Source: Episyrphus balteatus (taxonomy: Eukaryota > Arthropoda > Insecta > Diptera > Syrphidae). Taken from it: a DNA stretch of 64,000 nt. A model generated the notes under the pieces. It saw only the letters and a list, made by a program, of their open reading frames with translations, was not told where the DNA came from and did no database searches. Each line of letters begins with the position of its first letter. Positions within the stretch are counted from its first letter, which is position 1. The stretch covers positions 155,345,718 through 155,409,717 of the forward strand of contig NC_079134.1 of assembly GCF_945859705.1 (NCBI RefSeq). The letters run 5' to 3'. Positions 21,932 to 33,246 of this stretch are shown piece after piece. The translations under genes and the position numbers were made by a program.

Positions 21932-24039
21932 AGTTGCCAAATTTCGGTCACTAGAAGTTTTTTTTAAGGATTCTATTTATACTCAAAATTTATTTATACT
22001 TCTACAAGCCTTTTCTGAAAAAATACTTTTCTTTCAGTATACTTCTATAATAACGATTAGACCTCTTTAGCATGATGTTTAACTTAGATTTTATTAAATT
22101 ACCTAACAAATTTGTACTTCCAATTAAAATTTTTGAATAATTTAGTACAAGACGTCGTAAATTTAATTGATCCATCACCGACAAACATCTTTCTTTTCCA
22201 AATTAACCTATTTCGAAATGATATCATTTGATTGATTTTTAATTAAGCCTATAAAATAACCTTTAAATCTTAATAATCTTTAATTCCAAATATCAGCTGA
22301 ACTTAAAATAAAATAATATTGTTGTTAATTTCCACTTTAAAACTTTGAATGTCCACAAAACTTTCTGTCGAACATTTGACACCAATTTAGTCTGACTTTA
22401 TTTCTATTTTATCTCTGATTTTAAAATAATTTTATATTCTCCTAAATTAAAAATCACTTGAAAATTAAGGAGAAAAAAAATTCTTGTAAACATGACAATA
22501 AAAATTTGACCCCATCGAGGCTCTTGAAAAATCTTTGTTTTAAAGAGTTCTTTTTTACTATAGCCTCCATTAAATAGCTATCGACTGGGCATCCCTCATA
22601 TACCTTCAACAAACATCTCTTGTTGATCCCATTCTTATCACCTTTAAGATTCATCTCATATTGAAGAATAGCCACTATTTATTTCGAATTTCCTGGATGT
22701 CACTAAATTTAATACCTCGCCATATAATCCTAATAGCTTTTGAAAGAAATTTAATTTGTATGCCTTGTTCGCTGGTCGTTTATCTTTTTTAAATAAATTT
22801 TCAAAAAATCAAATAAATTAAATCCCACGCAAGCAGATATACTACATTATCTATCTAGAACGTATCTTTTTTTGTATATATTTTATTTTTGAAGTCATTC
22901 AAAATTCGGACAGCTTGCACCTTTTGAATTTTTGAGAGAGAAGTGGCGTTAAAACGATTCAATTGTTGTTGTTGTTGTTTTGTTTAATCGAAGACTTATG
23001 GGAGTGTGCCCTTTAGTGTTTTTTGGATGATGTGTGTCTCCAAAAACACCTCCGCATGCATTTTTATGCGTCCATTCCCGTTTTGTTTATCTCACTTTAT
23101 ACCTCCTCCTACACCTCCGCAGCACAGTCTACACCGGTCTTGACACTTGAGGTATTGTGTAATAAAAATTTAAGAAAAAAAAGTGATTTAAAGTTTAAAT
23201 AACAGACTTGGAATGATAATCATAAAAAATATATATAAAAAGAAGAAGAACGTGAAGTAACAGAAGAAGAATCCACAACATCATGACCTACTATCTGGAG
23301 ATGGAGAAGGAGATACCTTGCCTCCTCGCAGATACAATATCTTCTTATGGTTTCTTGATGTGAATTACTTGGGTGGTGTCACAAGTTTTTTCAAGAGCCA
23401 ACGAACGATGAAAGCCAACCATTCATTTGGACGCGCTGCAATCACGTTTTTTTTTTATTATTATTTTTTTTATATATATATTTTTTCTTATCCGTTCCGT
23501 AATTCATTTAATATACGGAGATGTGTGTAATTGATAGAACATGTGAGGGCATCTGAGTTCAAGTATTTTGTTCATGTTATTTCCCATTTGGGGTCTATGA
23601 CGACGACGATGTCTATTCTCCCCCCTTTGCACTCTTCTTCTAAACGAACTCTATGAATTTTTTCGTTTTTGGTGGACGGGGTGTGGTGTTTGTATTTGCG
23701 CGCAGCACGCTTTTTATGACTTGACTTCAATCTCTTCAAGCCGCCTTTATTTCTCTCGTACGTTCTCGGTCGTCGTCGTCGCTGTCATATCGTAGTAAAT
23801 GGACGTGTGGGCACGACTCTGACAGATCGGGTTCAAAGTTCTATATACGCTTCAAGATTCGAACAAAATTGAACAAAAAAAAAAAAAAAAGAAGAAATTA
23901 CTTTCGAGGAAAATGCATCAAACGTAGTTTATCTACTGTGTGCTATTGAATTTCTTAATGCAGGGGAAGGATTAATGGTTATTGGAGGTTAAGAAGGCGC
24001 ATTGGTGAAATTGATTTCATAAGATTAGATGATTTCAAT
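21932..24039. other. AT-rich non-coding DNA
   Basis: No element boundaries recognised. Short GTT repeats occur near 22962-22980. A GC-richer patch (about 23580-23850) with CGTCGTCGTCGCTG and GACGACGACG is unique in the window and could be regulatory, but nothing proves it. Confidence 0.4.
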
Positions 24040-25208
24040 CAGTGGCGTATCCAGAAAAAAATTTGGAGGGGGCTAGAAAATTTTTGAAACATTTTTTAGA
24101 GGGGTACGAAAAATTTTTCTCTCTAATATATGTATTCACCTTTGATCGAGAGTGAAGCTCTGTGCTGCGGTACTGAAAGTGGTATAGTAGCATTTAACTG
24201 CTCTCGACGTCGACAGCTTCGTACTACTGTCTCCTGTTTTCAAAGTTCTTGTGTGACAAACACCATTTTCGATATAAACGCCCATGTTCCGCAATTCGAC
24301 CGAAAGTTAATTGAAATCACTTTTAAATTTCACGTGAAATAAAATATCATATTCTTCATTTGGATCAATTTCAAAAACTTCGAAATTGCTTCGAACTGTC
24401 ATAGCTGAAGGATCATCCTTTTTAATTTTGATTCTGAAGTTAAATTATTACTGCTGGATGCAATTTTATCGGCAATTTTAATGGAAAAAAAGAAGAATTC
24501 AAAAGAAAAAATAAGGAGACACAAATAAGTTATGATAATATTTTGTCCAAAAATTAAAGATTCATTGAAAAAGGCACCAAATTTACAAACAGAAATAATG
24601 TGAATTGAATTCAATCAGAAAATCTAAATGAGTGAAAAATGCAGAAAGTGAAAGTCTAGAAACTAATTTTCCATTAAATTATTTTTGATGTTTAATTCGA
24701 AATATATATTTTTTCGTAATATGTTGCTTTTTAATCCGAATTCGAAGTCCGAACTGGCATTTGCTGAAAGAAACCATTAGTTACATATGATGACCACTAT
24801 GATTTTGAGATATCAAATATTTCTATTTCCAATAGCTTTGAGAAGTATATAGTTTTTGAAAAAAGTGTTTATTGAGATTGCATAAGAACTTTTGCAAAAT
24901 TAAACGGTGATGTTTTTCGACGTACGTCTTATACTAAAAAGTGATCTGAAGAATTTCGAATTGGACTTAAATCCGAAAAAAACTACCCAACCCCCAGCTA
25001 CAGCTAAGGCTCTTACTCAAAAAACACAAATAGCCGTTTCAGAATTTGGAGGGGGCTCGAGCATCTGAGCTGCCTCTAAATCTTTAAGATTTACGAACAA
25101 GTTTCAGTCAAGCATATATATTACAATGAAATTAGGTAAAAAATAACATAATCTGCAAGGCTTGGGGGGGGCTTGAGCCCCCTGAGCCCCCCCCTCAATA
25201 CGCCACTG
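24040..25208. mobile_element. hAT element with 8-bp duplication ATTTCAAT
   Basis: Perfect ATTTCAAT at 24032-24039 and 25209-25216 flanks a 1169-bp element whose ends both read CAGTGGCGTAT inward. Next to the ends are G-rich blocks: GGAGGGGGCTAG on the left, and a long G-run followed by C-runs on the right. An 8-bp duplication with CAGTGGCG ends is characteristic of hAT elements. Internally, the minus strand of about 24125-24290 has an uninterrupted frame without a start codon, and other small frames occur, but none shows a transposase or BED finger I can recognise. It is non-autonomous or a heavily decayed internal deletion. Confidence 0.92.
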
Positions 25209-25216
25209 ATTTCAAT

Positions 25217-26039
25217 AGTATCAAAGGTCTAAAGGAAGTAGTCCAATCCGTCTATCGAAATACCTGAGTGATTTAATTTTTTAAATAAATTTCAATGTTT
25301 TTAAAATTAAATTTATTCCTTTGCAAATCAAATTCACCTTCTGAAAATTAAATGCTTCAACTTATCAAGTAATTTACATAAACTTACATTATAAATGTGT
25401 GGTATTTGGTAAAATTTCTCAATATTGGTAATTTCAGACTCTGGCTCAGCGTTATTCCGTTCTGCCTGTAGGTTTTGAAATAAGAAATAGAACTGTTTTC
25501 TTGATTTCAGACTTTCTCAACGCAACCGATTTTAAAAGAAAAAAATTTAAAAAAAAATCAATTTTTGGACTTTCTTCTAAATGTTTTCAAATTTTCTTTT
25601 GAAAAATTATTTTTTTTTTAAAATGGATCGATGACTTTTTTTAGTTAATTTTTATGTGACGGATAGAATGGTTTACCTATTTTTGTCTTTTAAATTTTTT
25701 TGAGAATTTTTATTTATAAAAACGATAAAAAAAAGCTGCAACAATTTTCAAAAACAATCCGAAATTTCTTTGCTACCTTTGCTGGAATATTTTTTAATGT
25801 TTTTTATATATTTTTTTTTTTTTGTCAATCTATTCTAAATTTACGAGTTCATGAAATTCAGAAATATGAGATACTTTCATTTCTCCTGGGGCAAAATTTT
25901 GCAAGAGTGAATTCCTCTGTGTACACGAAAAAACGTGTTAATTGCCTTGGGAACAAGGTAGAGAAAAACTCACACAGAAAAACTCACTCTTGTGGAATTG
26001 GGCCCCTGTTCATGTTCATAGTTTATTTTTTAATTTAAT
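25217..26039. other. AT-rich non-coding DNA
   Basis: A 112-codon frame at 25700-26038 reads through T-rich sequence and shows no recognisable domain. Near 25960-25990 AAAAACTCACACAGAAAAACTCACTC is a short imperfect direct repeat. No gene is called. Confidence 0.4.
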
Positions 26040-26676
26040 CATTCGTCGACTGAGAATTGTTTTGTCGTATACGCCAATTTTGGAATTTTGGGAAATCGCA
26101 TTTTAAGGTTTGAGCTTTTATAAAAAAAAAAAAATGGCCGATAGATTTTTTTCAATTTTTAATAGAATATTTTGTGCGATATCTTCTTTATATTTATGTT
26201 GTCAAAATTATCACATCTATTTTAGTTTTCAAATTATCAAGGTTTTTATCCAAAATCAGTTTGTCGTAAACGCCACCAAAATCAACTTTTTTTTCCATCC
26301 CGTACACGTACGACAAAGTAGGCGCACGTACAACATTCCAATACTAAAAAATAAATAAAAAAATTTTCACAGTTCGTTTTTATTTATTAATTAAATATTT
26401 AAAAAATAGTTTCTTATTACATAGAAGTAGTATTGGTTTGACTTAGAGGCTCAATTATTAAAATAAATATATCTAAAATAAAGAAAAACCAAAAAATATG
26501 ACCATAAACATAAAAAAAAATTTAAAAAATGTCTTAACAAAAAATAAAAGTCATCCTATGGCTATGAAATATGAAAGAAATAAAATAAAAATAAACCAAG
26601 TTTGGTTAAATTAATAAATTAATATATGGTCATAAATAAAAGTAAATTAAATAAATATCAAACTAAAGAATTTATT

Positions 26677-26958
26677 CTAATTTTTTGATTTGAATAACGC
26701 TTCATAATATTCTTGGTCTGATTTAGGCATAAATATGAAAAGGCTTTTAATATCAATAATCTTATCCTTAGTTATCGAGTTAGATTTTTTAGTAATTTGA
26801 AGACATTGGCTGAACAAATTTACAGGAGTTGCTATGGTAGACTTTTTATATGTTTTAAATATTGATGAGCTTTTATATTCCACTTTTCTACCGCTCGCTA
26901 CATAAAATAGTGTAAAAGTATCATCAGTATCATCAATTTGCAAAACAATAACACAAAT
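26677..26958 (-). pseudogene. Broken reading frame, C-terminal-like protein remnant
   Basis: An open frame of about 94 codons on the minus strand, without an ATG near its 5' end; a stop bounds it upstream. The translation is protein-like, unlike most frames here: a mixed, charged N-terminal part with DDTDDTFTLFYVASGRK, then KIIDIKSLFIFMPKSDQEYY near the C terminus, ending FKSKN. I do not recognise the family. It lies in the 1.95-kb CGTCG-ended element, so it is most likely the remnant of a protein that element carried or captured. No splice acceptor was found at its 5' edge. Confidence 0.35.
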
Positions 26959-27027
26959 TTAGCGAAGAACAATGGCGCCTTAAAAAAATAATTTTCGACC
27001 AGCAGGTGTTTTTTGCGAGCGGGTGCA

Positions 27028-27370
27028 ATAACAAAACTCACAGCAACCCTTTTTCGCTTCGTTCACGACAACGCGGGTGAACGAAGAGGCGCCACGGGCT
27101 CGGCGCCCACGACTACAGTCAACTTGTTGTACTTGTATGTTCGATACAAGATCAATAAGTATACAGCAATAAAACAGCAACCTTTTTTTCACTTTACTTC
27201 GTTGAAGACAGCGCGCGCGAACGAAGTGACAAGATCATCAATAAGTGTACAACAATAAAACTGCGACCTTTTTTCACTTCGCTCAAGACAACGCGCTTGA
27301 ACGGAGCGGCGCCCGCGACCGACGATCGACTTCTTGATCTTGTGTTCGATAGAAGATCAACAGTGTACAT
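27028..27370. repeat. GC-rich tandem repeat, three units
   Basis: Three head-to-tail units marked by CAATAAAACNGCRACC, TTTTTTCACTTCGCTCAAGA, an ACGCGCTTGAACGRAG segment, GGCGCC, and GTTCGATANAAGATCAATAA. Unit starts are near 27042, 27176 and 27263; the middle unit lacks about 45 bp. It stands out as a GC-rich island in AT-rich DNA and lies inside the CGTCG-ended element. Frames across it on both strands are artefacts. Confidence 0.8.
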
Positions 27371-27996
27371 ATTTATAAGCGGTACTTGTGACCGAGGATG
27401 AGGTCAAGTATCTAGCGGCAGGAACAAACGACAAGAACCATGACAAAATTAAATACAACATTTGAGAAGTCTCTCAGATGCTCATTTTTCTTCCTTGCAC
27501 CTCTAGGAATAGTGCAAAACCTCAAATAGCGCAAAGCTTAATGCAGCCCTTAGTTTTTAAATTCATTGTCCTTATAGCACATGAAGTCCTTATTTTCAAT
27601 AAATACTTTTCTAGTAGGTTTATTATATTTGTTTATATTCTATTTGGGTCATATACCTACATACATGTAAGACAAAACAAGTTCGAAATTTTCTACCCTA
27701 TCTGTTTTGTACGACGTACGACAAACCAATACTGAAGAAAAAAAAGCTGAAAAATACATAGAATTTTTGTCGTAAACGCCAAAAGTTGGCGCTTACGACA
27801 AACCAACGCTAATCTGATGCTTATATTGTGGATATACGACAAAATGCACACTAATTATCTCAGTAACGGTAAACGATAGGACAAATCTGATAACAGAAAT
27901 GAAAAGAGAACGTTCTAAAACCTATTACTACATATCCAGTTTAAAAAAGTGCATTTTGGCGTTTACGACAAAACAACTCTCGGGCGACGCATTACC

Positions 27997-28326
27997 TACA
28001 GTAGGTACGATTTAAATAAGAGGAATCCGCTTAAATTCTGTTAATTTTTATTTTTCATACTTATTTCCAACAGTGAGATAGGATTATGGTAAAGCACTCG
28101 TCTTGTGGTCCTACAGACCTATTAAAGTTGTATTTTCGATCTTCAGTGGCTCTCAATATTTTTTAATTCAAATGTTTGCACATAAAAATGAAATGATTTT
28201 CTGCTTAAATTTAGTGTTTTTTTTTTTAAATTTAAGCATTCAAGAAATTAAGAAGATTTGTCCGCATGCATAAATCCGTTTAATTTAACGTGGAATCCTC
28301 TTGTTTTTAGGTGGCCTTTTTTCTCC
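27997..28326 (+). mobile_element. MITE with tRNA-like core, copy 2
   Basis: Inverted segments AAGAGGAATCCGCTTAAATT (28018-28037) and AATTTAACGTGGAATCCTCT (right side, near 28286-28305) bracket a tRNA-like core at about 28074-28154. The right end, TTTTTTCTCCATGTAG, matches the style of 21513-21931. The core shares the order ACTTATTTCCAACA, GGTAAAGCACTCG, TTTTCGAT and CAGTGGCTC with copy 1. The left end is poorly conserved and abuts the CATT duplication of the preceding element. Confidence 0.55.
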
Positions 28327-28810
28327 ATGTAGCCTTGAAGTGGATAGCATAAAACTTAAATAAAATACTAAAATTTGGTAGAAATCTTCAAACAAGGCAA
28401 ACATTTTTAGGACGTATAAAAACGTTTTAAACGGATTAAATTAAGATTTTAAGGTCAATGAAATCGATGAACATCTTTTATCTCTCTGACGTAAAAATGA
28501 CATCAAAATCATTTCTTATGTGTGTCATGCCGTGTGATCCTCCTCAAAATATGCTGTCAACACCCAGGGCTACCTTTGCGCCTCTAAAGGCGTTTTTCCT
28601 CTTTTTTTTCACCTAATCCACTTTCTCAACACTTTTTAAAAATTTTCAAAAAATCCCTCTTTTTGATATTTTGGTTCCACTTTTTCCTCTTTTTTAAAAT
28701 TATGTACGTTTGATTAAAAAAAATTGACATTTTTTTGAAAATCAATTAATATGTGACTTATACCAATTTCAATTATAACGACTCAATTCTAAATATACAT
28801 ACGTTACTGT

Positions 28811-30109
28811 CAGTGGCGTACGTTGAGTCGCCGGGGCCCCGGGGCAAGACTAAATTTTGGGGCCCCTTAGATACAAAAAAAAAGGATGTATACGCTATAC
28901 ATTTTTTTGTATGGCTTATTTATTTTTAGGTTTATTTTAATGTTTTAATATGTTCGTAATGCACTTTGCTATACTTACTTTAAATGTCTATAATAAAAGT
29001 AGTAAATACTCGTACTAGGAGCCCCCAAAATTAAATACAGTCGACTCCCTCTAAGTCAAACTTTCACGGGACTCGAAAATCGGTTCGAGTTAGAGGGAAA
29101 TTCGAGTTAGAGGGATTTATTTAATATTTTTTTTTCAGAATTGTTCATTAAAAGTGGTGAAAAAGTTCGACTTAGAGGGAAATTCGACTTAGAGGGAATT
29201 GGACTTAGCGGAGTCGACTGTATTAAGAGACCCCTAAAATACAAATTTTTGAAGCTTAGGGCCCCTGAAAAATTATTTTTGGGGCCTCAAAATTAAGTGC
29301 TTAGAGGCCCCTAAAATATAATATAATTTTTTTGGAGCCAAGAATTAATAGATATTGGTGCCTCTGTTCTGAAGTAATATTCAGAATGCCACCAATAACG
29401 TAATGTTTTTATATTTGGGCCCTGATGTTTTTATGTTGGGGTCCCTGATTTGATATTTAATTTTCCATTTGATTGTTTTGAACCGCTTTTTGAGGATCTT
29501 CAAATAATATTTGTCATGCCATCAGAAAATTTGATGAATATTTTTGGGCTCATTAGTAATAGATTTTGGGGCTCCTAAAGTAATATTTAGTAATCCATCA
29601 ATAAATGTAATTTAATTTAAAAAACAATTTTTTTTTAATTTAATTTTTTTTGACGCCCTGAAATAAAGGCTTTTGGGGCCCCTGGCCTGAAGTAGTTGTT
29701 TGCTTTTTTGGGGCCCCCAATGTATTGACTTGAAGTAATATTTGGTATGCCATTAACAAAACTTTTTTTGCTTTTTTGGGGCCCCTAATGTATTATTTGT
29801 TTTGGCAAAGATTTTTCAAGTAATATTTTTTGGGGCCCTAAGATAAAATTATAATTTTTCTTTTAAAAAAGCAGTTTATTTTTTTGGGGCCCCTGGGGTA
29901 ACCTTTTTTTTAAATCAATATATATATTGTGTGGCTACCAACTGAATGACATAATTAGTTTCCCTTGTATCCGAAGTGATTCAAATACATTTTAATTTAC
30001 TTCGTAACTCAATTTATAACTGTTCTGTATTGTCTCCAGTGGGGGCCCTGGGGTCGGTCTGGGGCCCCGGGGCGCCGCCCCGCTTGCCCCAAGGGAGTGT
30101 ACGCCCCTG
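28811..30109. mobile_element. Inner hAT element with GTTACTGT duplication
   Basis: GTTACTGT at 28803-28810 and 30110-30117 is a perfect 8-bp duplication. The ends are CAGTGGCGTACGTTGAG and, reverse-complemented, CAGGGGCGTACACTCCC. The interior is built around a recurring TTTTTGGGGCCCCTNA motif, about 14 times in 1.3 kb, separated by A/T-rich sequence. Frames at 29976-30235 are artefacts of the G/C-rich right end. The ends resemble the hAT at 24040-25208 (shared CAGTGGCGTA), but the interiors are unrelated. It sits inside the outer hAT and carries a pogo-like MITE at 29038-29220. Confidence 0.92.
29038..29220. mobile_element. Pogo/Tigger-like MITE, TA duplication
   Basis: A 183-bp element flanked by TA (29036-29037 and 29221-29222), with ends CAGTCGACTCCCTCTAAGTC and, reverse-complemented, CAGTCGACTCCGCTAAGTCC. 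Internally it repeats TCGAGTTAGAGGGAAATTCG-type segments in both orientations. TA duplication with CAGTCGACTC ends is typical of pogo/Tigger members of Tc1/mariner. It is the innermost and youngest layer of a three-level nest. Confidence 0.9.
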
Positions 30110-30432
30110 GTTACTGTTGTTGTTTAGAGCTGATTTGATTTTTATAAGGTTAATTTTGATAAATTTTGTGTTGTTTCTTGAAGAAATTATGCACAGGTAA
30201 TGTTTTTGTATTATTCTTATTGTTATTATGTTCATACAATTTTAATTTTAAGAAATTGTGTTAAAAGGTTTGTGTTGCCATTCTGGAAAGCCCCAAAATG
30301 AGGTATTTCGTGTGACTGTCGTACTTAATTTATTCTATTTTCACATTTTTTTAATTGGGGCCTCTTTCTTTATCAAAAACCTTCTTTTTTGGCCTCTTTT
30401 TGAAAATCTACGAAGGTAGCCCTGTCAACACC

Positions 30433-31027
30433 TTGACTGGTACAATGACACTTGTGTTGAAACACACTTTAGGGTTTGATACTGAAGGCGAGCCTACCTA
30501 CTGAAGATAATATTATTGGTGACCAATTTCGTTGACATTATAATACAAGATTTTTTTCTCAAATGAAATACGGCCCTGTTACTTAGTACCTGCATTGACT
30601 TGGTTCTTAAAATTGAATTTCTAAGAGTGCTACTGCAGCGCGGAATTTTTGAAAGAATTTCAAAAGTTGTTAACTTTTGTTGATTAAAAGTGTTTGCTTA
30701 TAAAAGTAGCTGTTAATAATAATCGTAGCCGTAGCTAAAGGCATTTTCTTTCTTCTTTTTTAATATGATTAGGGTTTTAATTAAGAAAGAATTTAGGTTC
30801 TTTATGGATTTGAGAGGATATTAATATTTTTTGAGATGCAACATAGTGTGAAATTGTTAAAATAAAGCTTATACCATAAACATCAAAGTGTTTTTTTTTT
30901 TTTTTTTATAAATTCCAATCCAATCAAACAAATTATTTCCGGTTTCTAAAATTTAGCTTATTTTTTACTTATGAGATGATATTTCTATGAATATTATTCG
31001 ATTATTCATGGAAAGAAAAAATTACTA
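30433..31027. other. AT-rich non-coding DNA
   Basis: No repeat boundaries recognised. A run of about 21 T residues lies at 30891-30908 and onward. No open frame of note. Confidence 0.45.
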
Positions 31028-31138
31028 CACTGAACCAAAAAGGTACATAAAATTAATGAATTCGTACATTAATTTAATGTAAAAATTCATGGCAAATGAG
31101 CCAATGTACAAATTCATTAAATTTAAGAATTTTTTTAA

Positions 31139-31222
31139 GTTTCTTAGATTTTAAGAAAAGTTTCTTAGATTGTAAGAAAAGTTTCTTAGATTTTAAGAAA
31201 AGTTTCTTACATTTTAAGATTA
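31139..31222. repeat. 21-bp tandem repeat
   Basis: About four copies of GTTTCTTAGATTTTAAGAAA with an extra A. Each unit is nearly self-complementary (TTTCTTA and TAAGAAA). It lies near the left end of the larger CACTGAA-ended element. Confidence 0.9.
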
Positions 31223-32544
31223 TTTCTTGAATTTTATGATTTTTTTCATAAATTTCGTAAAAATTTAAATGAAATGTTGCTTAAATTTTATGAAAATAAT
31301 AAAAACAATGAATTTTTCTTAAAGTTGTATGATTGTTTTCATAAAATATAATACGCTTTTCATTAAAATGTATGCACTTATTTATATAAATGCATATAAT
31401 ACATTACCATTTCCATTCCAAGCCTTTAATTTGTCCCTAAAAAAAATTGTATCCCAAACAAACAAACAGCAAAGAAAACAACCCAAAATCTAAAACAAAA
31501 AAATGAAAATTGTTTTTGACAATAAACGTTATAAAAATGTTTTATTGATCATTATCACTATAAAATTTTTAATTTAATTTAACTTTTTTAATGGATGCAT
31601 CATCTGGAAAGATAGAAAAAAGATTGCATTAGTAAAATTAATATTTACTATTTGATTTAAAAAATTGAAATAGCTAAAAGGTTAAATTATCTTTTACCTT
31701 ATTGTAATCGGCAGCATTAGACTATGGAGCTGAAAAAAAAAAAAAACAATACAAAATTGAATAAGTTGAAGAAAAATAAAAATATAAAGAATTTAGGTAG
31801 GTATCTACATCATATAGAATAGTTTGAGAAATGTTGATAATATTAAGTTAAAACAAAATATTTATTTAATATTTATTTAAAATATTTAGAGAAATAAAAT
31901 AAAATTCAACACTTACCTACTAAATTCTATGTTTTGCTTTAGTTTGCAATGACAATTTCAAGTGTACAGGATTAGTTGAGAATCGCCTTTATAATGGTTT
32001 TTATTTTTTGTTGATTTTTCCCCCTGTGCCGGCCGGTCCAAAGTTGAAGATTACGTATGTGCCTCTTTATTTCACAAAAATATCAAATTACGATTTTTAA
32101 TTTTAAAATATGCACATATAACATATAACAAAAAAAAAATAATATATGTTTAATATATAAAAGCAATTTTTAACATTCTATGTTTTTATACTTATCTGAG
32201 TACCTATATGGGAAAGAGGCAACGGGAACCACCAATATTTTACACTGTTGAAATGTACTTATACTCTTCAAAATTGTCTACGTGGTTGAAATGCTTAACA
32301 TTGTTTATAATAAATATTGTCTTTTATTCACAAACTTTTATAACTTGTTTCGGCAACAACCGTCCACTTTGAATATCAGATTTTAAATTAAATCCTCAAA
32401 GAAATCTTTCTGAGGCATAGATTCAGAACAACAGTTATTATTTTATAGATTGATAAAAAAGTACATAGACTTTAAGAAAATATACTTAAAAACTCAAAAC
32501 GTAAGAATTTTTTCATAAATTATAGACATACTTTCATAATATTT

Positions 32545-32641
32545 AGGTCCATTTTCTTCACTCGGAGTTGAACAAAACTTGAGAATTTTTATATTAAAAA
32601 TTCTCAAGTTATGTTCAACTCCGAGTGAAGAAAATGGACCT
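32545..32641. repeat. 97-nt near-perfect hairpin
   Basis: The left arm begins AGGTCCATTTTCTTCACTCG and the right arm ends with its exact complement. The arms of about 46 bp differ at a single position in the AACAAAACTTGAG / CTCAAGTTATGTT segment, and the loop is only a few bases. It has pre-microRNA-like length, but the pairing is almost too perfect for an ordinary microRNA. It lies within repeat-rich sequence. Confidence 0.92.
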
Positions 32642-33246
32642 TAATGAATTAATTCTTAAATTTTGGAAAAATATGAATTTCGAACTTAAAAAGTATGAAC
32701 AGATTCTTAAATTTTAAGAATAAGTTCTTAAAACCGAATACAGGATAACGGTAAAATATTCGTTATTTTTCGATTAATGAAAAAAAACATTCATTTTAAG
32801 AAAAAGTACTTAAAAACACAAAATTCTTACAAATGTAATTTTGAAAATTGATTTTATCAATTTTAGAAGGGAAAAAAAGTCAATTTTAAAAATTATCTTA
32901 ACTCAAAATACAACTGAATGGAAAATAATAGTGAATTTCGTTCATAAAAGTATGTCTAGATTCTAAGATTCAGTAAAATATTCTTTCGAATTGGGGCTAG
33001 AAGTTTATGAATTTATTCATTCCTTCGTATTTGTTCTTAAAAAAAATTCATAAAAATATTTTCCATAGGAAATTTTTTATGAAAACTTATTCTTAAATTT
33101 TATGAATTGTTCTTAAAAATAATTTTTTTTTTAAGAATTTGTACTTAAATTTAATGAATATTTCTTAAAAATGTATGAATTTCGGTTTATGAACGAGATT
33201 CATAGTTTTTAAGAATAATAAGAATAAGAATAATTTTTTCAGTGTA

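Larger units (their letters stand above)
26044..27989. mobile_element. 1.95-kb element with CGTCG ends and CATT duplication
   Basis: CATT lies at 26040-26043 and 27990-27993. The ends are inverted over nearly 40 bp: left CGTCGACTGAGAATTGTTTT, right, reverse-complemented, CGTCGCCCGAGAGTTGTTTT, both continuing with GTCGTAWACGCCAA. The motif TTTGTCGTAAACGCCA also recurs near 26262 and 27767 and, inverted, near 27785 and 27960, with fragments near 26307, 27705 and 27830. The element contains a broken coding region (26677-26958) and GC-rich tandem units (27028-27370). A 4-bp duplication fits several superfamilies (Ginger, Sola2, Chapaev, Academ); I cannot choose. Confidence 0.78.
28565..30424. mobile_element. 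Outer hAT element with TCAACACC duplication
   Basis: TCAACACC at 28557-28564 and 30425-30432 is a perfect 8-bp duplication. The element ends are CAGGGCTACCTTTGCG and, reverse-complemented, CAGGGCTACCTTCGTA. The interior begins CCTCTAAAGGCG and ends with CCTCTTT-rich sequence. A second hAT element (28811-30109) has inserted inside. Without it the outer element is about 550 bp, so it is a MITE with no coding capacity. Confidence 0.92.
31028..33244. mobile_element. Large TA-flanked element with CACTGAA ends
   Basis: TA at 31026-31027 and 33245-33246 flanks ends CACTGAACCAAAAAGG and, reverse-complemented, CACTGAAAAAATTATTC. Only about 7-8 terminal bases match well, so the boundary call is moderate. 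Both sides of the interior (31030-31350 and 32450-33244) are enriched in TTCTTAAA and TTTAAGAA segments in both orientations, which supports one element with a different centre (about 31380-32430). It contains the 21-bp tandem at 31139 and a near-perfect hairpin at 32545. No transposase frame was found. Confidence 0.55.
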
